Assembly (NCBI RefSeq): GCF_041080675.1
Contig: NZ_CP163521.1
Span: 62,001-126,000 of the forward strand
DNA: 64,000 bases
Origin: Streptomyces sp. cg36
GTDB taxonomy: Bacteria; Actinomycetota; Actinomycetes; Streptomycetales; Streptomycetaceae
Direction: 5' to 3'
The notes beneath the pieces were generated by a model, which was not told where the DNA came from, ran no database searches, and saw only the letters and a list, made by a program, of their open reading frames with translations. Positions within the stretch are counted from its first letter, which is position 1, and each line of letters opens with the position of its first letter. Of the stretch, positions 42,560-50,987 are shown in pieces. Position numbers and translations under genes: made by a program.

Positions 42560-43968
42560 CCCCGCTCCGGCGCCGTGGGCGCGGGAACGAGGGCGGCTCG
42601 GCGGATCTTGCCGCTGGGTGTCCTCGGCAGCGTTCCGGGCGCCGCCAGGTGGATGCGGGCGAGGGGGAGGTGCAGGTGGCGGGCCGCCGCCTCGATGTCC
42701 GCGCGCAGGGCGTCGGCGTCGCGGTCCGCCTGGGCCTCGACATGGCACTCCAGGCCCGTACCGGCCACGACGGCCGCGTCGGTGACGCCCGCGAGCCGCC
42801 GGATCTCGTACTCGAACCGCGGCTGCGCGTACGGGTGTTCCCTGCCCGCCCGGCCGACGACGAAGAGGTAGCCCGCCTCGTCGAGGAAGCCGATGTCGCC
42901 GGTGGCGAGCATGCCGTCCTCGCCGGGCGCCAGGTCGGCGGCCCGCAGCCGTACGTGGATCTCGCCGCTCTCCCCGGTGGGCACCGGCCGCCCGTCCCCG
43001 CGGACCTCGATCCGGATGCCGGGCAGCGGCCGGCCCACGGAGCCGGGGTGGCGCAGCCACTCGGGCGTGGTGATCTCGGTGAGGGTGCCCCGGGAGGTGC
43101 CGTAGTACTCGTGGAGCACCGGCCCCAGCAGCTCGATCGCCCGGTGCTTGATGCCCGGCGGGCACGTGTCCCCGCCGTGGAAGACGGTGCGCAGCCGCCG
43201 CTCGGGGGCCTGTCCGGCGGCCACCAGCTCAAGGAGGCAGTCGGGGCTGAGGAAGGCGCTGTCCGCGCCGTACTGGTCGGCGAGCGCCGCGAAGGCGTCC
43301 GGTGACCAGGTGCGCTGCACGACCACGGCGCTGCCCGCCTGCAGCGCGTACAGGGCGGGGCCGAGGGTGCCGAGGTGGTAGGCCGGGTTGGCCATGAGGT
43401 GGGGGCCGAGACCGATGCCCGCGCCGTACCGTTCGGCCACGGCCACGCCCTTGTACGCGCGCCGGGGCGCGGGGCGCGCGACGCCCTGGGGCCGTCCGGT
43501 GGTGCCCGAGGTGGTGAAGGCGAGGAAGCCGGCGTGCGGGGCGGGCGCCGGTCCGTACGGGTCGTGCGCCGGGGGCGCGGCGGCGAGTTCGGTGTCGAGC
43601 AGGGTGGGGCAGGGCAGCGCCATCGTGCCGGAGCGGGCGGCGTCGTCCGTGACGTGCAGGGCGACGGCCATGTCCCGCAGGAGCGCGGGCGCCACCGCCG
43701 CCCCGTAGTGGGCCACGTCGACGGGGAGCAGCCCGTAGCCGTGGCGCAGGGCCGCCAGGGCCAGGGCGAAGAAGCGGGGGCCGGTGGGGATGTCGGTGGA
43801 GAGCACGGTTCCGGCCGCCAGGCCGTGGCCGCGCAGGCCGTGGCCCAGCGCGTCGGCGGCCCGCACGAGTTCGGCGAAGGTGCGGCTCTCCCCGTCGGCG
43901 ACGACCGCGAGGCGGCCGGGCTGCCGCGCGGCCGTCTCCCAGGGGCTCCACAGGTGCGGCCGGGTCAT
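42556..43968 (-). CDS. AMP-dependent adenylating enzyme (A-domain-like)
   Basis: 470-residue stand-alone adenylation enzyme; ATG 43968 overlaps the PCP stop. Motifs: AGFLAFTTSGTTGRPQGVAR (A3), GADSAFLSPDCLLELVAAGQ, LHEYYGTSRGTLTEITTPEW (A5), GMLATGDIGFLDEAGYLFVV (A7) and LPRTPSGKIRRAALVPA (A10 Lys). The A8 region reads GRAGREHPYAQPRFEYEIRR instead of the usual GRxDxxIK, which is unusual. It probably activates an amino or carboxylic acid for the adjacent PCP. Shorter than full NRPS A domains. Confidence 0.88.
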   Translation of the reverse strand: MTRPHLWSPWETAARQPGRLAVVADGESRTFAELVRAADALGHGLRGHGLAAGTVLSTDIPTGPRFFALALAALRHGYGLLPVDVAHYGAAVAPALLRDMAVALHVTDDAARSGTMALPCPTLLDTELAAAPPAHDPYGPAPAPHAGFLAFTTSGTTGRPQGVARPAPRRAYKGVAVAERYGAGIGLGPHLMANPAYHLGTLGPALYALQAGSAVVVQRTWSPDAFAALADQYGADSAFLSPDCLLELVAAGQAPERRLRTVFHGGDTCPPGIKHRAIELLGPVLHEYYGTSRGTLTEITTPEWLRHPGSVGRPLPGIRIEVRGDGRPVPTGESGEIHVRLRAADLAPGEDGMLATGDIGFLDEAGYLFVVGRAGREHPYAQPRFEYEIRRLAGVTDAAVVAGTGLECHVEAQADRDADALRADIEAAARHLHLPLARIHLAAPGTLPRTPSGKIRRAALVPAPTAPERG

Positions 43969-44246
43969 CGCCGCGCCGCCTCGGGGGCGGTGGCGCGGGG
44001 CGCGTCGGCGGCGAGCGCGGCGGCGAGCGCGCCGAAGTCGTCGGCGTCCACGACGGTCTCCATGTGCACCTCGGTGTCCAGGAGTTCCTCCAGGACGGTG
44101 GCCAGCTCGACCGCCATGACCGAGTCGCCGCCCAGCGAGAAGAAGCCGTCGCACGGCCCGACCTCGCACTCGAAGACGGCGGCGGCTGCGGTCAGCACCT
44201 GGTGCAGGACGTCGGGGACCTCGGGGACGTCGGGGCGGTCGGTCAT
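43965..44246 (-). CDS. Peptidyl/acyl carrier protein
   Basis: 93-residue carrier protein; ATG 44246. The phosphopantetheine site is CDGFFSLGGDSVMAVELATV with Ser42 as attachment residue. GGDS favours a PCP-type partner for amino acids, although FAAL partners also use it. Helices before and after match a four-helix carrier fold. Both ends are tightly packed (18 bases after the C-domain stop, 4-bp overlap with the A-domain start). Confidence 0.93.
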   Translation of the reverse strand: MTDRPDVPEVPDVLHQVLTAAAAVFECEVGPCDGFFSLGGDSVMAVELATVLEELLDTEVHMETVVDADDFGALAAALAADAPRATAPEAARR

Positions 44247-44264
44247 GGGAGGGTCCTTTGCGGA

Positions 44265-45614
44265 TCAGTGGGGCGGATCGGCGGGGCGTACCGGCGGGGC
44301 GGACGGCAGGGACGCGAGGTCCGCGGCCATGGCGTCGACGATGGCCCCGGCGAGCGGGCGCCCGGCCCGCAGACCGTCGAAGACGAGGTCGACGACGACC
44401 TTGTCGCGGTGCTCGACGCAGCTCAGGTGGAGCGCGGACGGGCTGACGAGGGTGGTCCGGCGCAGCGGGTGGGCGTCCGCCGTCACGCGCAGCGGCCCGG
44501 TGGCGCGGCGCACCTCCCGGTCGTCGTCCACGATGGTGCGCAGACTGACGTAGATGTCGCGCCGCAGCGCCTGGGCGCCGCCGAACTCCTGGCTCAGGGC
44601 GAGGAGTTCGGCGGCGGTCAGCTGCTGGTGGCGCAGGGCTTCCAGGAGCTGGCCGCGGACTTCGTCGCGCACGGTCGCGGCGTCGGCGTCCGCCCGGCGC
44701 AGCGCCAGCGGGCTCGCCCCGGCGAGCATGCCCACCAGGTCGCGCTCGCGGGCCCGGCGGGAGTCCATGGTGACCCACAGGGCGAGCCGGGCCAGGCCCG
44801 TGCGGCGGGCGGTGGCCCGCGCGAAGGAGGCGACGAGCCACTGGGGCACGGTGCAGTGCTCCCGCTCGCAGGCGCGGCGCAGCGCGGCGACGGCCTCGGC
44901 GCCGAACTCGACGTGCACGGAGCCGGCGTCCGAGCTCTGCCCGCCGGAGCCGGGCCAGGGGTTGCGGGCGGCGAAGTCGAGCCGTTCGCGCCAGCTCCGC
45001 GCGGCGCGGGCGAGGTGGCCTGGCCCGTACCGGGTGCGCTGGCTCAGCGCGGCGTCGGCGAAGGAGGGGGCGGTGGCCGGCGGGGTCCCGCCGGCGAGCA
45101 GGGTCGCGTAGTCGCGCCAGATCTCGTGGGCGAACAGGGCGTGGCCGCGTCCGTCGAAGACCAGGTTCTGGAACGTGGCGAGCAGGGCGTGGTGCCGGGG
45201 CGTGTGGCGCAGCAGCCGCAGGGTGAACGGCCGCTGCGCGTCGGGCTCCGACCAGGGGGTGACGAAGTCGCGGGAGAGCAGCGCCGCCGCGTAGTGGGAG
45301 AACTGGCGGGCCGAGGCGGCGGTGACGCTCTGGCGCTCCACGGTCTGCTCGTCGGGCCGCGGGGGTCGCAGGTACTGGCCTTCGGGCCCGCCCTCGGGGA
45401 GCGGGGCCAGGTGCAGGGCGTCGTGGCGGGCGACGAAGCCGCGCAGGGCCTCGGTGAAGGCGTCCGGGTCGAAGTCGCCGAGGATCTCGTAGGAGAGCCG
45501 GACGTTCTTGTGGGCGCCGCCACTCTGGCGGATGTTGGCGCGGTACCAGTCCTGCTCGTACGTGAACGGGACGTACGGCCGGGCGGTGGCGGCGGCCGGG
45601 TTCAGGTCAGGCAC
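44265..45614 (-). CDS. Free-standing condensation-domain-like protein with altered active site
   Basis: 449-residue protein of the NRPS condensation fold; GTG 45614 overlaps the exporter stop by 13 bp. Early motif YVPFTYEQDWYRANI corresponds to C1. The HHxxxDG motif reads QNLVFDG (Q149, N150, D154, G155), so both His residues are lost while Asp-Gly is kept. Later segments are DRCTVPQ-like HCTVPQWLVASFARATARRT and LVSPSALHLSCVEHRDKVVV. It may be an inactive or divergent acyltransferase that joins the acyl chain or amino acid to a peptide. Confidence 0.82.
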   Translation of the reverse strand: MPDLNPAAATARPYVPFTYEQDWYRANIRQSGGAHKNVRLSYEILGDFDPDAFTEALRGFVARHDALHLAPLPEGGPEGQYLRPPRPDEQTVERQSVTAASARQFSHYAAALLSRDFVTPWSEPDAQRPFTLRLLRHTPRHHALLATFQNLVFDGRGHALFAHEIWRDYATLLAGGTPPATAPSFADAALSQRTRYGPGHLARAARSWRERLDFAARNPWPGSGGQSSDAGSVHVEFGAEAVAALRRACEREHCTVPQWLVASFARATARRTGLARLALWVTMDSRRARERDLVGMLAGASPLALRRADADAATVRDEVRGQLLEALRHQQLTAAELLALSQEFGGAQALRRDIYVSLRTIVDDDREVRRATGPLRVTADAHPLRRTTLVSPSALHLSCVEHRDKVVVDLVFDGLRAGRPLAGAIVDAMAADLASLPSAPPVRPADPPH

Positions 45615-47890
45615 AGGTACTCGCCCCCTCGCGCCAGCAGTTCCTCGGGGGTGCCGCTGTCGACGACGTGGCCGTCGCGCACGACGACGACCTGGTCGGC
45701 GCGTTCGAGCACGGTCAGCCGGTGCGCGATGGCGACGACGGTGATGCCGCGGTCCAGCAGGTCCTTGAGGATCTCCTCCTCCAGGGCCGGGTCGAGGGCG
45801 CTGGTGGCTTCGTCCAGGACGAGCAGGCGGGGCTTCTTGGCCAGGGCGCGGGCCAGTACGATCCGCTGGCGCTGGCCGCCGGAGAGGCCGTGGCCGCCGG
45901 GGCCGACCAGGGTGTCGTACCCCATGGGCAGCGCTTCGATCTCTTCGTGGATGTGCGAGAGGCGGACCGCCTCGACGAGGTCGGCGTGGGTGACGTCGTC
46001 GGCGCCGAAGTTGATGTTCTCGCGGATGGAGCCGCCGAACAGGTGGGCGTTCTGGTTGATGTAGCCGATCTGGCGCCGGTAGGTGGGGCGGTCCAGGGCG
46101 GCGAGGTCCACGCCGTCGATCTCGATCGTGCCGCCGGTGGGCAGGTGGAGGCCGGCGAGCAGCATGCCCAGGGTCGACTTCCCGGAGCCGGAGCGGCCCA
46201 CGACCACGACGAACTGGCCGGGGGTGATGGACAGGTCCACGCCGGTGAGCGAGGCGGTGCGGGCCCCCCGGTAGCGGAAGGCGACGTCGCGGGCGGTGAT
46301 GCGGCCGGGTTCGGCGACGCCGGTGCCCGCGAGCAGTCCGCGCGGTTCGGGCTCCGCGCCCAGGACGTCGTCGAGCCGGGCGAGCGCCGGGCGGACGGTG
46401 GCGAGCTGGGCGGCGGCGTCGAACATGGCCTCCAGCGGGGCGAACAGGGCGATCGTCAGCGCCATGAACCCGAGGGTGGCGCCGAGCGAGTCCTGTCCGT
46501 GCAGCACGCGCCAGGCCCCGACCAGGACGATGACGACGGGCGCGCTGAACTGGACCGTGCGGCTGAGCGAGGTGGACACGGCGAGGCTGCGGCGGGCGGC
46601 CAGCCGCTTGTTGACCTCGCTGACCAGGCTGTGCGACCAGCGCTCGGCGGCCCGTGCCTCCAGCCCGGCCGCCTTGAGGGTGGTGATGCTCTCCAGCATC
46701 TCCACCAGTTCGTTCTGCGCCCGGGTCTGGCGCTCCAGCACCTCGTGGCTCAACGTGGTCTGGCGCCGCCAGGCGAGCGCGAGGACGCCGGTCTGGACGG
46801 CGATGAGCGTGACGACGACGACGGCGAGCACCGCGTTGGCGAAGAAGATCGCGGTCAGATAGACGGCGATCAGGACGCTGTCGAAGACGGCGGTCACCGC
46901 GGTGAGGCTGAGCACCTGGTTGAGGGAGCTGCTGGTGCGCACCCGCATCGCCAGGTCACCGGAGTTGTGCACGGTGAAGTAGTCGTAGGGCAGGGACGCC
47001 AGGTGTTCCAGTACGCCCCAGGTGAGCCGGGTCTCGACGGCCGCCTGGCGCCGGGTGACGAGGAACGACCGGATCAGCTGCATCACCAGGAACAGCAGGC
47101 ACAGGGCGCCGAGACCGGCGGCGGTCAGCCACAGCTGGTCCGACAGCCGGTCGGGCAGCACCCGCTCGACGAGGTGGCTCAGGGTCAGCGGGAGGACGAA
47201 CTCGAACGACATCAGCACGGCCGACACCGCGGCCAGCTTGGCGAGTTCCCTGCCGCGCGGGACGAAGTGCAGCATCTGGCGCCAGGGGCTGCGTGGGCGG
47301 GCCTTGTCCCGGGCCGTGCGGTCGCCCTTCGCGGCGGCCAGTGGCCGCTCGAACTCCAGGGCGACGCCGGTGAAGGACTCGGCGACGGTGGCACGGCTGA
47401 GCCGTCTGCGCCCGAACGCGGGGTCGATGACGTCGACGTAGTGCTCGGTCGCGGCTTCGAGGACGACGAAGTGGTTGAAGTTCCAGAACAGGATGGCCCC
47501 GGCGGACAGCTTCGCCAGACCGTCCAGGTCCGTGCGCACCCCGCGGCCCTGGAGCCCGAATCCGCGCGCGACCTCCAGGAGGGTGCGCGCCGACGCGCCG
47601 TTGCGGCCGGAGTCGGCCCGCGCGCGTACTTCTTCGAGCTGGACCTCGACGCCGTGGTGGCGCAGCGTCATCACCAGGGAGGCCGGGCCGCAGTCGCTGA
47701 CCTGGGTCTGGAAGCACACCGGGACGCGGCGCCCGGCGTGCCGGCGCACCCGCTCGCGCAGTGCGCGGGCGCGTTCGCGGACGCCGTCCGGTCGCGCGGG
47801 TGGAGGTTCGTGGCCGAGCACGGGGCCCAGGCCGTCCTGGCGATGACGGTGTTCCAGGGCCTCGGAGCGGAAGCGCGGTCTGCTGGTCAT
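45602..47890 (-). CDS. Peptidase-containing ABC exporter (C39, PCAT type)
   Basis: 762-residue bifunctional exporter that cleaves double-glycine leaders and pumps the core peptide out. ATG 47890 follows AAGGACAGTCAGG. The C39 peptidase has Cys67 (FQTQVSDCGPASLVMTLRHH), a catalytic-His region (ILFWNFNHFVVLEAATEHYV) and the Asp region (VDVIDPAFGRR). Several membrane helices follow (KLAAVSAVLMSFEFVLPLTL, LWLTAAGLGALCLLFLVMQL). The ATPase has Walker A VVVGRSGSGKSTLGMLLAG, the signature HGLSGGQRQRIVLARALAK and Walker B RLLVLDEATSALD. The precursor peptide gene is 109 bases upstream. Confidence 0.95.
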   Translation of the reverse strand: MTSRPRFRSEALEHRHRQDGLGPVLGHEPPPARPDGVRERARALRERVRRHAGRRVPVCFQTQVSDCGPASLVMTLRHHGVEVQLEEVRARADSGRNGASARTLLEVARGFGLQGRGVRTDLDGLAKLSAGAILFWNFNHFVVLEAATEHYVDVIDPAFGRRRLSRATVAESFTGVALEFERPLAAAKGDRTARDKARPRSPWRQMLHFVPRGRELAKLAAVSAVLMSFEFVLPLTLSHLVERVLPDRLSDQLWLTAAGLGALCLLFLVMQLIRSFLVTRRQAAVETRLTWGVLEHLASLPYDYFTVHNSGDLAMRVRTSSSLNQVLSLTAVTAVFDSVLIAVYLTAIFFANAVLAVVVVTLIAVQTGVLALAWRRQTTLSHEVLERQTRAQNELVEMLESITTLKAAGLEARAAERWSHSLVSEVNKRLAARRSLAVSTSLSRTVQFSAPVVIVLVGAWRVLHGQDSLGATLGFMALTIALFAPLEAMFDAAAQLATVRPALARLDDVLGAEPEPRGLLAGTGVAEPGRITARDVAFRYRGARTASLTGVDLSITPGQFVVVVGRSGSGKSTLGMLLAGLHLPTGGTIEIDGVDLAALDRPTYRRQIGYINQNAHLFGGSIRENINFGADDVTHADLVEAVRLSHIHEEIEALPMGYDTLVGPGGHGLSGGQRQRIVLARALAKKPRLLVLDEATSALDPALEEEILKDLLDRGITVVAIAHRLTVLERADQVVVVRDGHVVDSGTPEELLARGGEYLCLT

Positions 47891-47930
47891 CCTGACTGTC
47901 CTTGTCGGGCTCTGTCCTCGTCGGCGAACA

Positions 47931-47968
47931 CCGGTGGGCGGGCCGGGCGTTGCCGGCCCGCCCACCGG
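47931..47968 (-). promoter_or_regulatory. Hairpin between precursor and exporter genes
   Basis: A perfect 16-bp G+C stem, CCGGTGGGCGGGCCGG and its inverse, closes a 6-base loop (GCGTTG). It lies 31 bases after the precursor stop and 40 before the exporter start. Without a T-tract it is more likely an attenuator or mRNA-stabilising element that gives more precursor than exporter. This arrangement is common in peptide operons. Confidence 0.8.
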
Positions 47969-47999
47969 GAACTGCTCTATCGGATCAGCGCGAGGCGGA

Positions 48000-48095
48000 T
48001 CAGATGCAGCCGAGGGCGACGAACTGCGTGCCGCCAACGATGTCGTCCAGCTCCTCGTCGGTCAGAGCGGCGATGTCAACCTGGTTCTCGGTCAT
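48000..48095 (-). CDS. RiPP precursor peptide with double-glycine leader, 9-residue core
   Basis: 31-residue peptide. ATG 48095 lies 7 bases after AAGGA; the stop is at 48000-48002. Residues 1-22 form a leader, starting MTENQVDIAALTDEEL and ending in ELDDIVGG, the motif cut by C39 peptidases. The predicted core is residues 23-31, TQFVALGCI. It has one Cys, one Thr and no Ser. The exporter with a C39 domain lies directly downstream. It is preceded by a well-formed promoter and its operon adds NRPS-type enzymes. A very short core without obvious lanthionine partners suggests another type of modification, for example N-acylation or radical chemistry. Confidence 0.9.
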   Translation of the reverse strand: MTENQVDIAALTDEELDDIVGGTQFVALGCI

Positions 48096-48150
48096 GATTA
48101 TTCCTTTCGATAACTGGTGCGAAGGGCTTGTTTTCCCTTTGCTGAATTCA

Positions 48151-48179
48151 ACTTTAGGGGCCGCTTCTCGCTCGATCAA
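48151..48179 (-). promoter_or_regulatory. Promoter of the precursor operon
   Basis: On the minus strand TTGATC (48174-48179) and TAAAGT (48151-48156) are separated by 17 bases, a close match to the vegetative sigma consensus. Transcription would start near 48143, leaving a ~48-base leader before ATG 48095. The rest of the gap up to the 48450 hairpin has no credible gene. Confidence 0.7.
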
Positions 48180-48449
48180 GGCCGGACGGCGAGAAATTCT
48201 GAATCGGCCTCGAAAACCCCGGAAAACCGCTCCGGAGATACCATGAATCCGGCATCACGGAACAGGAAATAGGGGGTTGGCGGCCCTTTGGGGGCCTCAG
48301 AGTACTTCGCTGACCAGGGATTTCCTGCCCGTCGGCACGTCTCGCCGGCGAGATGGGTGTCTGTGGGGGGCCGCTGGCGGGAACAATTCGCCGCAGGGTG
48401 CTCAAGAGTCGTGCGAAAAAGGCCGTGAATTCCTGGTGCGGGCATAAGA

Positions 48450-48484
48450 AAAAGCGCGGCAGACCAGGGGTCTGCCGCGCTTTT
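48450..48484 (-). terminator. Strong terminator separating the two minus-strand operons
   Basis: A perfect 16-bp stem AAAAGCGCGGCAGACC and its inverse with a 3-base loop. On the minus strand it is followed by TTTTTCTTATG. It lies 33 bases after the AlaRS-like stop, so the upstream operon ends here and the precursor is transcribed separately. Confidence 0.92.
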
Positions 48485-48516
48485 GGTATTTCTTTTCTGT
48501 GGTGGCCGGCCGTCTC

Positions 48517-49713
48517 TCAGGCAGCGGTGGCGAGTGCCGCGACGGCCCGCGGGACCGCGCCCGGGGCGCCGGAGCGCGCGCTCAGGAAGTCGGCGGCCTC
48601 GGCGAAGGCGAGGTTGCCCGGTGGCGCGGGCAGCTCCAGCGCCGTGGCCAGGCGCGCTATGGCCTGCCGCTCCACCGCCTCGCCCGCCGCCCGCAGCCCG
48701 TCGGGGTGCAGCGCGTCCGCCGGGACGAACTGCCGCCAGAACCGGCCCGCGTGCTCCAGGCAGCCGTGCAGATTGACCCCGCGCAGGAACGGCACGGCCA
48801 GCTCGTCGGCGACGTTGCGCAGCCGGCGCCGGGCGCCCCGGCTGCCGGGGGTGAGACCGAACAGGCTCAGCAGGGCGAGCGTGCGGATGCGGTCGTTGAG
48901 CACCGCGCCCTCGGTGCCGGGGGGTACGAAGATGGGGGACAGCAGCGCGTGGTAGTCGTCCGGCCGGGCGGCGACCCAGGCGATCCGCTCGAAGGAGAAC
49001 CCGAAGTCGATCACCGACATGGCGGGGTCGGCCGCGTTCTCCACGTGGTGGTACCAGTTGATCTCGCCGATCTCGACCCCGGCGCAGTTCAGATCGGCCC
49101 GGCAGCCCCGGTAGGGGCCGTACGCGCACTCCTCGTCGGTGAGCGCGACCACCACCTCCCGGGCGTGGATGCCCATCGCCGACAGCCCCTCCAGCCAGTG
49201 GTCGAGGTGGGTGGCGACCTCCTCGACCAGCCGCGGGCCCCCCACCTCCAGGGAGGAGAGGTTCACGAACGAGGTGGAGACGCCCTGCTGGCGGCCGGCC
49301 TCGGGCTGGTACTGCCAGCGCACGCACGGCTGGGCCAGGACGCGGATGCCGCGCGGCGCGGGCGCCGCCGCGTGCACCACGGGGTCGAGGTACTGCAGCG
49401 CCGAGACGACCAGATCGGTGTCGACGGCGGTCCGGTCCAGGTCGGACAGGGCGAACGGGGTCAGACCCCGGCGTTCGAACGTGCCGCGCAGCCGCCGCCA
49501 CTGGGCCGCCACCGACCGGTGCTGGGGCCGGGCCGGGCTCCGGCGCGCCGTGGCGGCGGCGCCGGAGCCGGGGCACCAGGGGCTTCCGCAGGTGCGGGCC
49601 TCCTTGCTGAAGTAGGTGCGCCCGCACGGGGCGCACCTGCCCCGGAACCAGCCGCGGGCGAGCAGGTAGGAGGCCAGCACCGCGACGAAGCGGTCCCCGG
49701 GAGCGTCCGTCAT
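48517..49713 (-). CDS. Stand-alone archaeal-AlaRS-like class II synthetase fragment
   Basis: 398-residue protein resembling only the catalytic core of archaeal alanyl-tRNA synthetase. ATG 49713 overlaps the SerRS stop. The N-terminal zinc cluster has Cys27, Cys30, Cys42 and Cys47 ([14 protein letters not shown] then [11 protein letters not shown]), as in archaeal AlaRS. Other segments are [50 protein letters not shown] and the motif-3-like [20 protein letters not shown]. tRNA-recognition, editing and C-Ala domains are absent (full enzymes are ~900 residues). It may make an aminoacyl-adenylate for a carrier or an amide ligation. The activity is inferred. Confidence 0.72.
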   Translation of the reverse strand: MTDAPGDRFVAVLASYLLARGWFRGRCAPCGRTYFSKEARTCGSPWCPGSGAAATARRSPARPQHRSVAAQWRRLRGTFERRGLTPFALSDLDRTAVDTDLVVSALQYLDPVVHAAAPAPRGIRVLAQPCVRWQYQPEAGRQQGVSTSFVNLSSLEVGGPRLVEEVATHLDHWLEGLSAMGIHAREVVVALTDEECAYGPYRGCRADLNCAGVEIGEINWYHHVENAADPAMSVIDFGFSFERIAWVAARPDDYHALLSPIFVPPGTEGAVLNDRIRTLALLSLFGLTPGSRGARRRLRNVADELAVPFLRGVNLHGCLEHAGRFWRQFVPADALHPDGLRAAGEAVERQAIARLATALELPAPPGNLAFAEAADFLSARSGAPGAVPRAVAALATAA

Positions 49714-50987
49714 GAGCGGGTCACCGCGGGTCGTCGCCGCTCGCCGGTGCGCACCGGGATGACCTCGGTGCCCAGGTACGGCACGAGGAGCTCGGGCACC
49801 CGCACGGAGCCGTCCTCCTGCTGGAAGTTCTCCAGGATCGCGATGATCAGCCGGTCGCAGAAGCCCGTCGCGGAGATGGTGTGCGGGTGGCCCTTCTCGC
49901 CGTCGATCTTGTAGCGGATGCCGCCGCGCCGGGCCTGGAAGTCACCCATGTTGGTGTTGGACGTCATCTCGCGGTAGCGCCCCTGGGACGGCAGCCACGC
50001 CTCGGTGTCGTACTTCATGCGCCCCGGCGCGCCCAGGTCCTTGGAGCCGGTCAGCACGACCTGGTACGGGACGCCGAGCTCCTGCATCAGCCATTCCTCG
50101 TTGTCCAGGCACAGCTGGTGGTAGTGCTCGCTCTCGTCGGGGTGGCAGTAGATGAACTGCTCCAGCTTGTAGAACTGGTGGACCCGCAGGATGCCCGCGG
50201 TGTCGCGCCCGTAGCTGCCCGCCTCGGTGCGGAAGCACATCGAGTCGCCGAGGTACATCAGCGGCAGCTGCGTCAGGGTCTCCCCGACGTGCATGCCCAG
50301 CAGGGACTGCTCGCTGGTGCCGATGAGGGACAGGTCGCTGTCGGCGACCGCGAAGCTGTCCTCGCCCTGGAAGGGGAGGTAGCCGGAGGCGAACAGCGTC
50401 TCGCGGCGCGCCAGGTACGGCGGGGAGACCAGGTCGAAGCCCTGCGCCCGGGTGCGCTTGACGAACACGTCGGTGAGCGCCTGGCGCAGCTGGACGGCCT
50501 CGTTCATCAGCAGGTAGAAGCGGGAGCCCGCCACGTTGACCCCGCGCGGGATGTCGATGGTGCCGGTGAGGCGGCCGATCTCCTCGTGGGAGCGCGGGGT
50601 GAACGGCAGCGCGGCCGGCTCCCCGACGGTGCGCACGACGGTGTTCTTCTCCTCGCCGCCGACCGGGACCCGCGGGTCGAGCATGTTGGGCAGCCGCTCC
50701 AGGTGGTGGCGCAGCTGCTTCTCCACGTCCTCCAACAGGGCTTCCTGCTCGGCCCGGAGCTCCTTGAGGGAGGCCGCCTCGCGCCGGTGGGCGTCCTGGT
50801 CGGTGGCGTCCTTCCACTCCCGCCCGAGCGCGGTGATGCGGTGCCGGGTGGCGTCCAGGCGCTGGATGCCCTCGCGCCGCTCGCGGTCGAGCCGGGTTAT
50901 CTCCTCGATGTCCACGGCATAGCCGCGCCGCGCGCAGTTCTCCGCCACTTCCTCGGGGTGCTGCAGGATGAAGTGTGCATCAAGCAT
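49710..50987 (-). CDS. serS: Seryl-tRNA synthetase (cluster paralogue)
   Basis: 425-residue class II seryl-tRNA synthetase; ATG 50987. The N-terminal coiled-coil arm ([40 protein letters not shown]) and motif 2/3 ([50 protein letters not shown]) are intact. It is likely a second copy besides the housekeeping gene. In secondary metabolism a SerRS either supplies Ser-tRNA to a tRNA-dependent transferase (as VlmL in valanimycin) or gives resistance to a SerRS inhibitor (as in albomycin). No such transferase is obvious nearby. Its start overlaps the glycosyltransferase stop by 8 bp. Confidence 0.93.
   Translation of the reverse strand: MLDAHFILQHPEEVAENCARRGYAVDIEEITRLDRERREGIQRLDATRHRITALGREWKDATDQDAHRREAASLKELRAEQEALLEDVEKQLRHHLERLPNMLDPRVPVGGEEKNTVVRTVGEPAALPFTPRSHEEIGRLTGTIDIPRGVNVAGSRFYLLMNEAVQLRQALTDVFVKRTRAQGFDLVSPPYLARRETLFASGYLPFQGEDSFAVADSDLSLIGTSEQSLLGMHVGETLTQLPLMYLGDSMCFRTEAGSYGRDTAGILRVHQFYKLEQFIYCHPDESEHYHQLCLDNEEWLMQELGVPYQVVLTGSKDLGAPGRMKYDTEAWLPSQGRYREMTSNTNMGDFQARRGGIRYKIDGEKGHPHTISATGFCDRLIIAILENFQQEDGSVRVPELLVPYLGTEVIPVRTGERRRPAVTRS

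Noticed and set aside
40718..46064. Long plus-strand open frames antisense to the biosynthetic genes
   Set aside because: They mirror the real minus-strand genes in high-G+C DNA, show repetitive Gly/Arg/Pro/His composition and contain no recognised motif.
45668..48097. An 809-residue plus-strand frame opposite the exporter and precursor
   Set aside because: Pure antisense of the C39 exporter gene; composition lacks protein character.
48154..48405. An 83-residue minus-strand frame before the precursor
   Set aside because: It overlaps the promoter and has Pro/Arg/Ser-rich random character, with no ribosome binding site.
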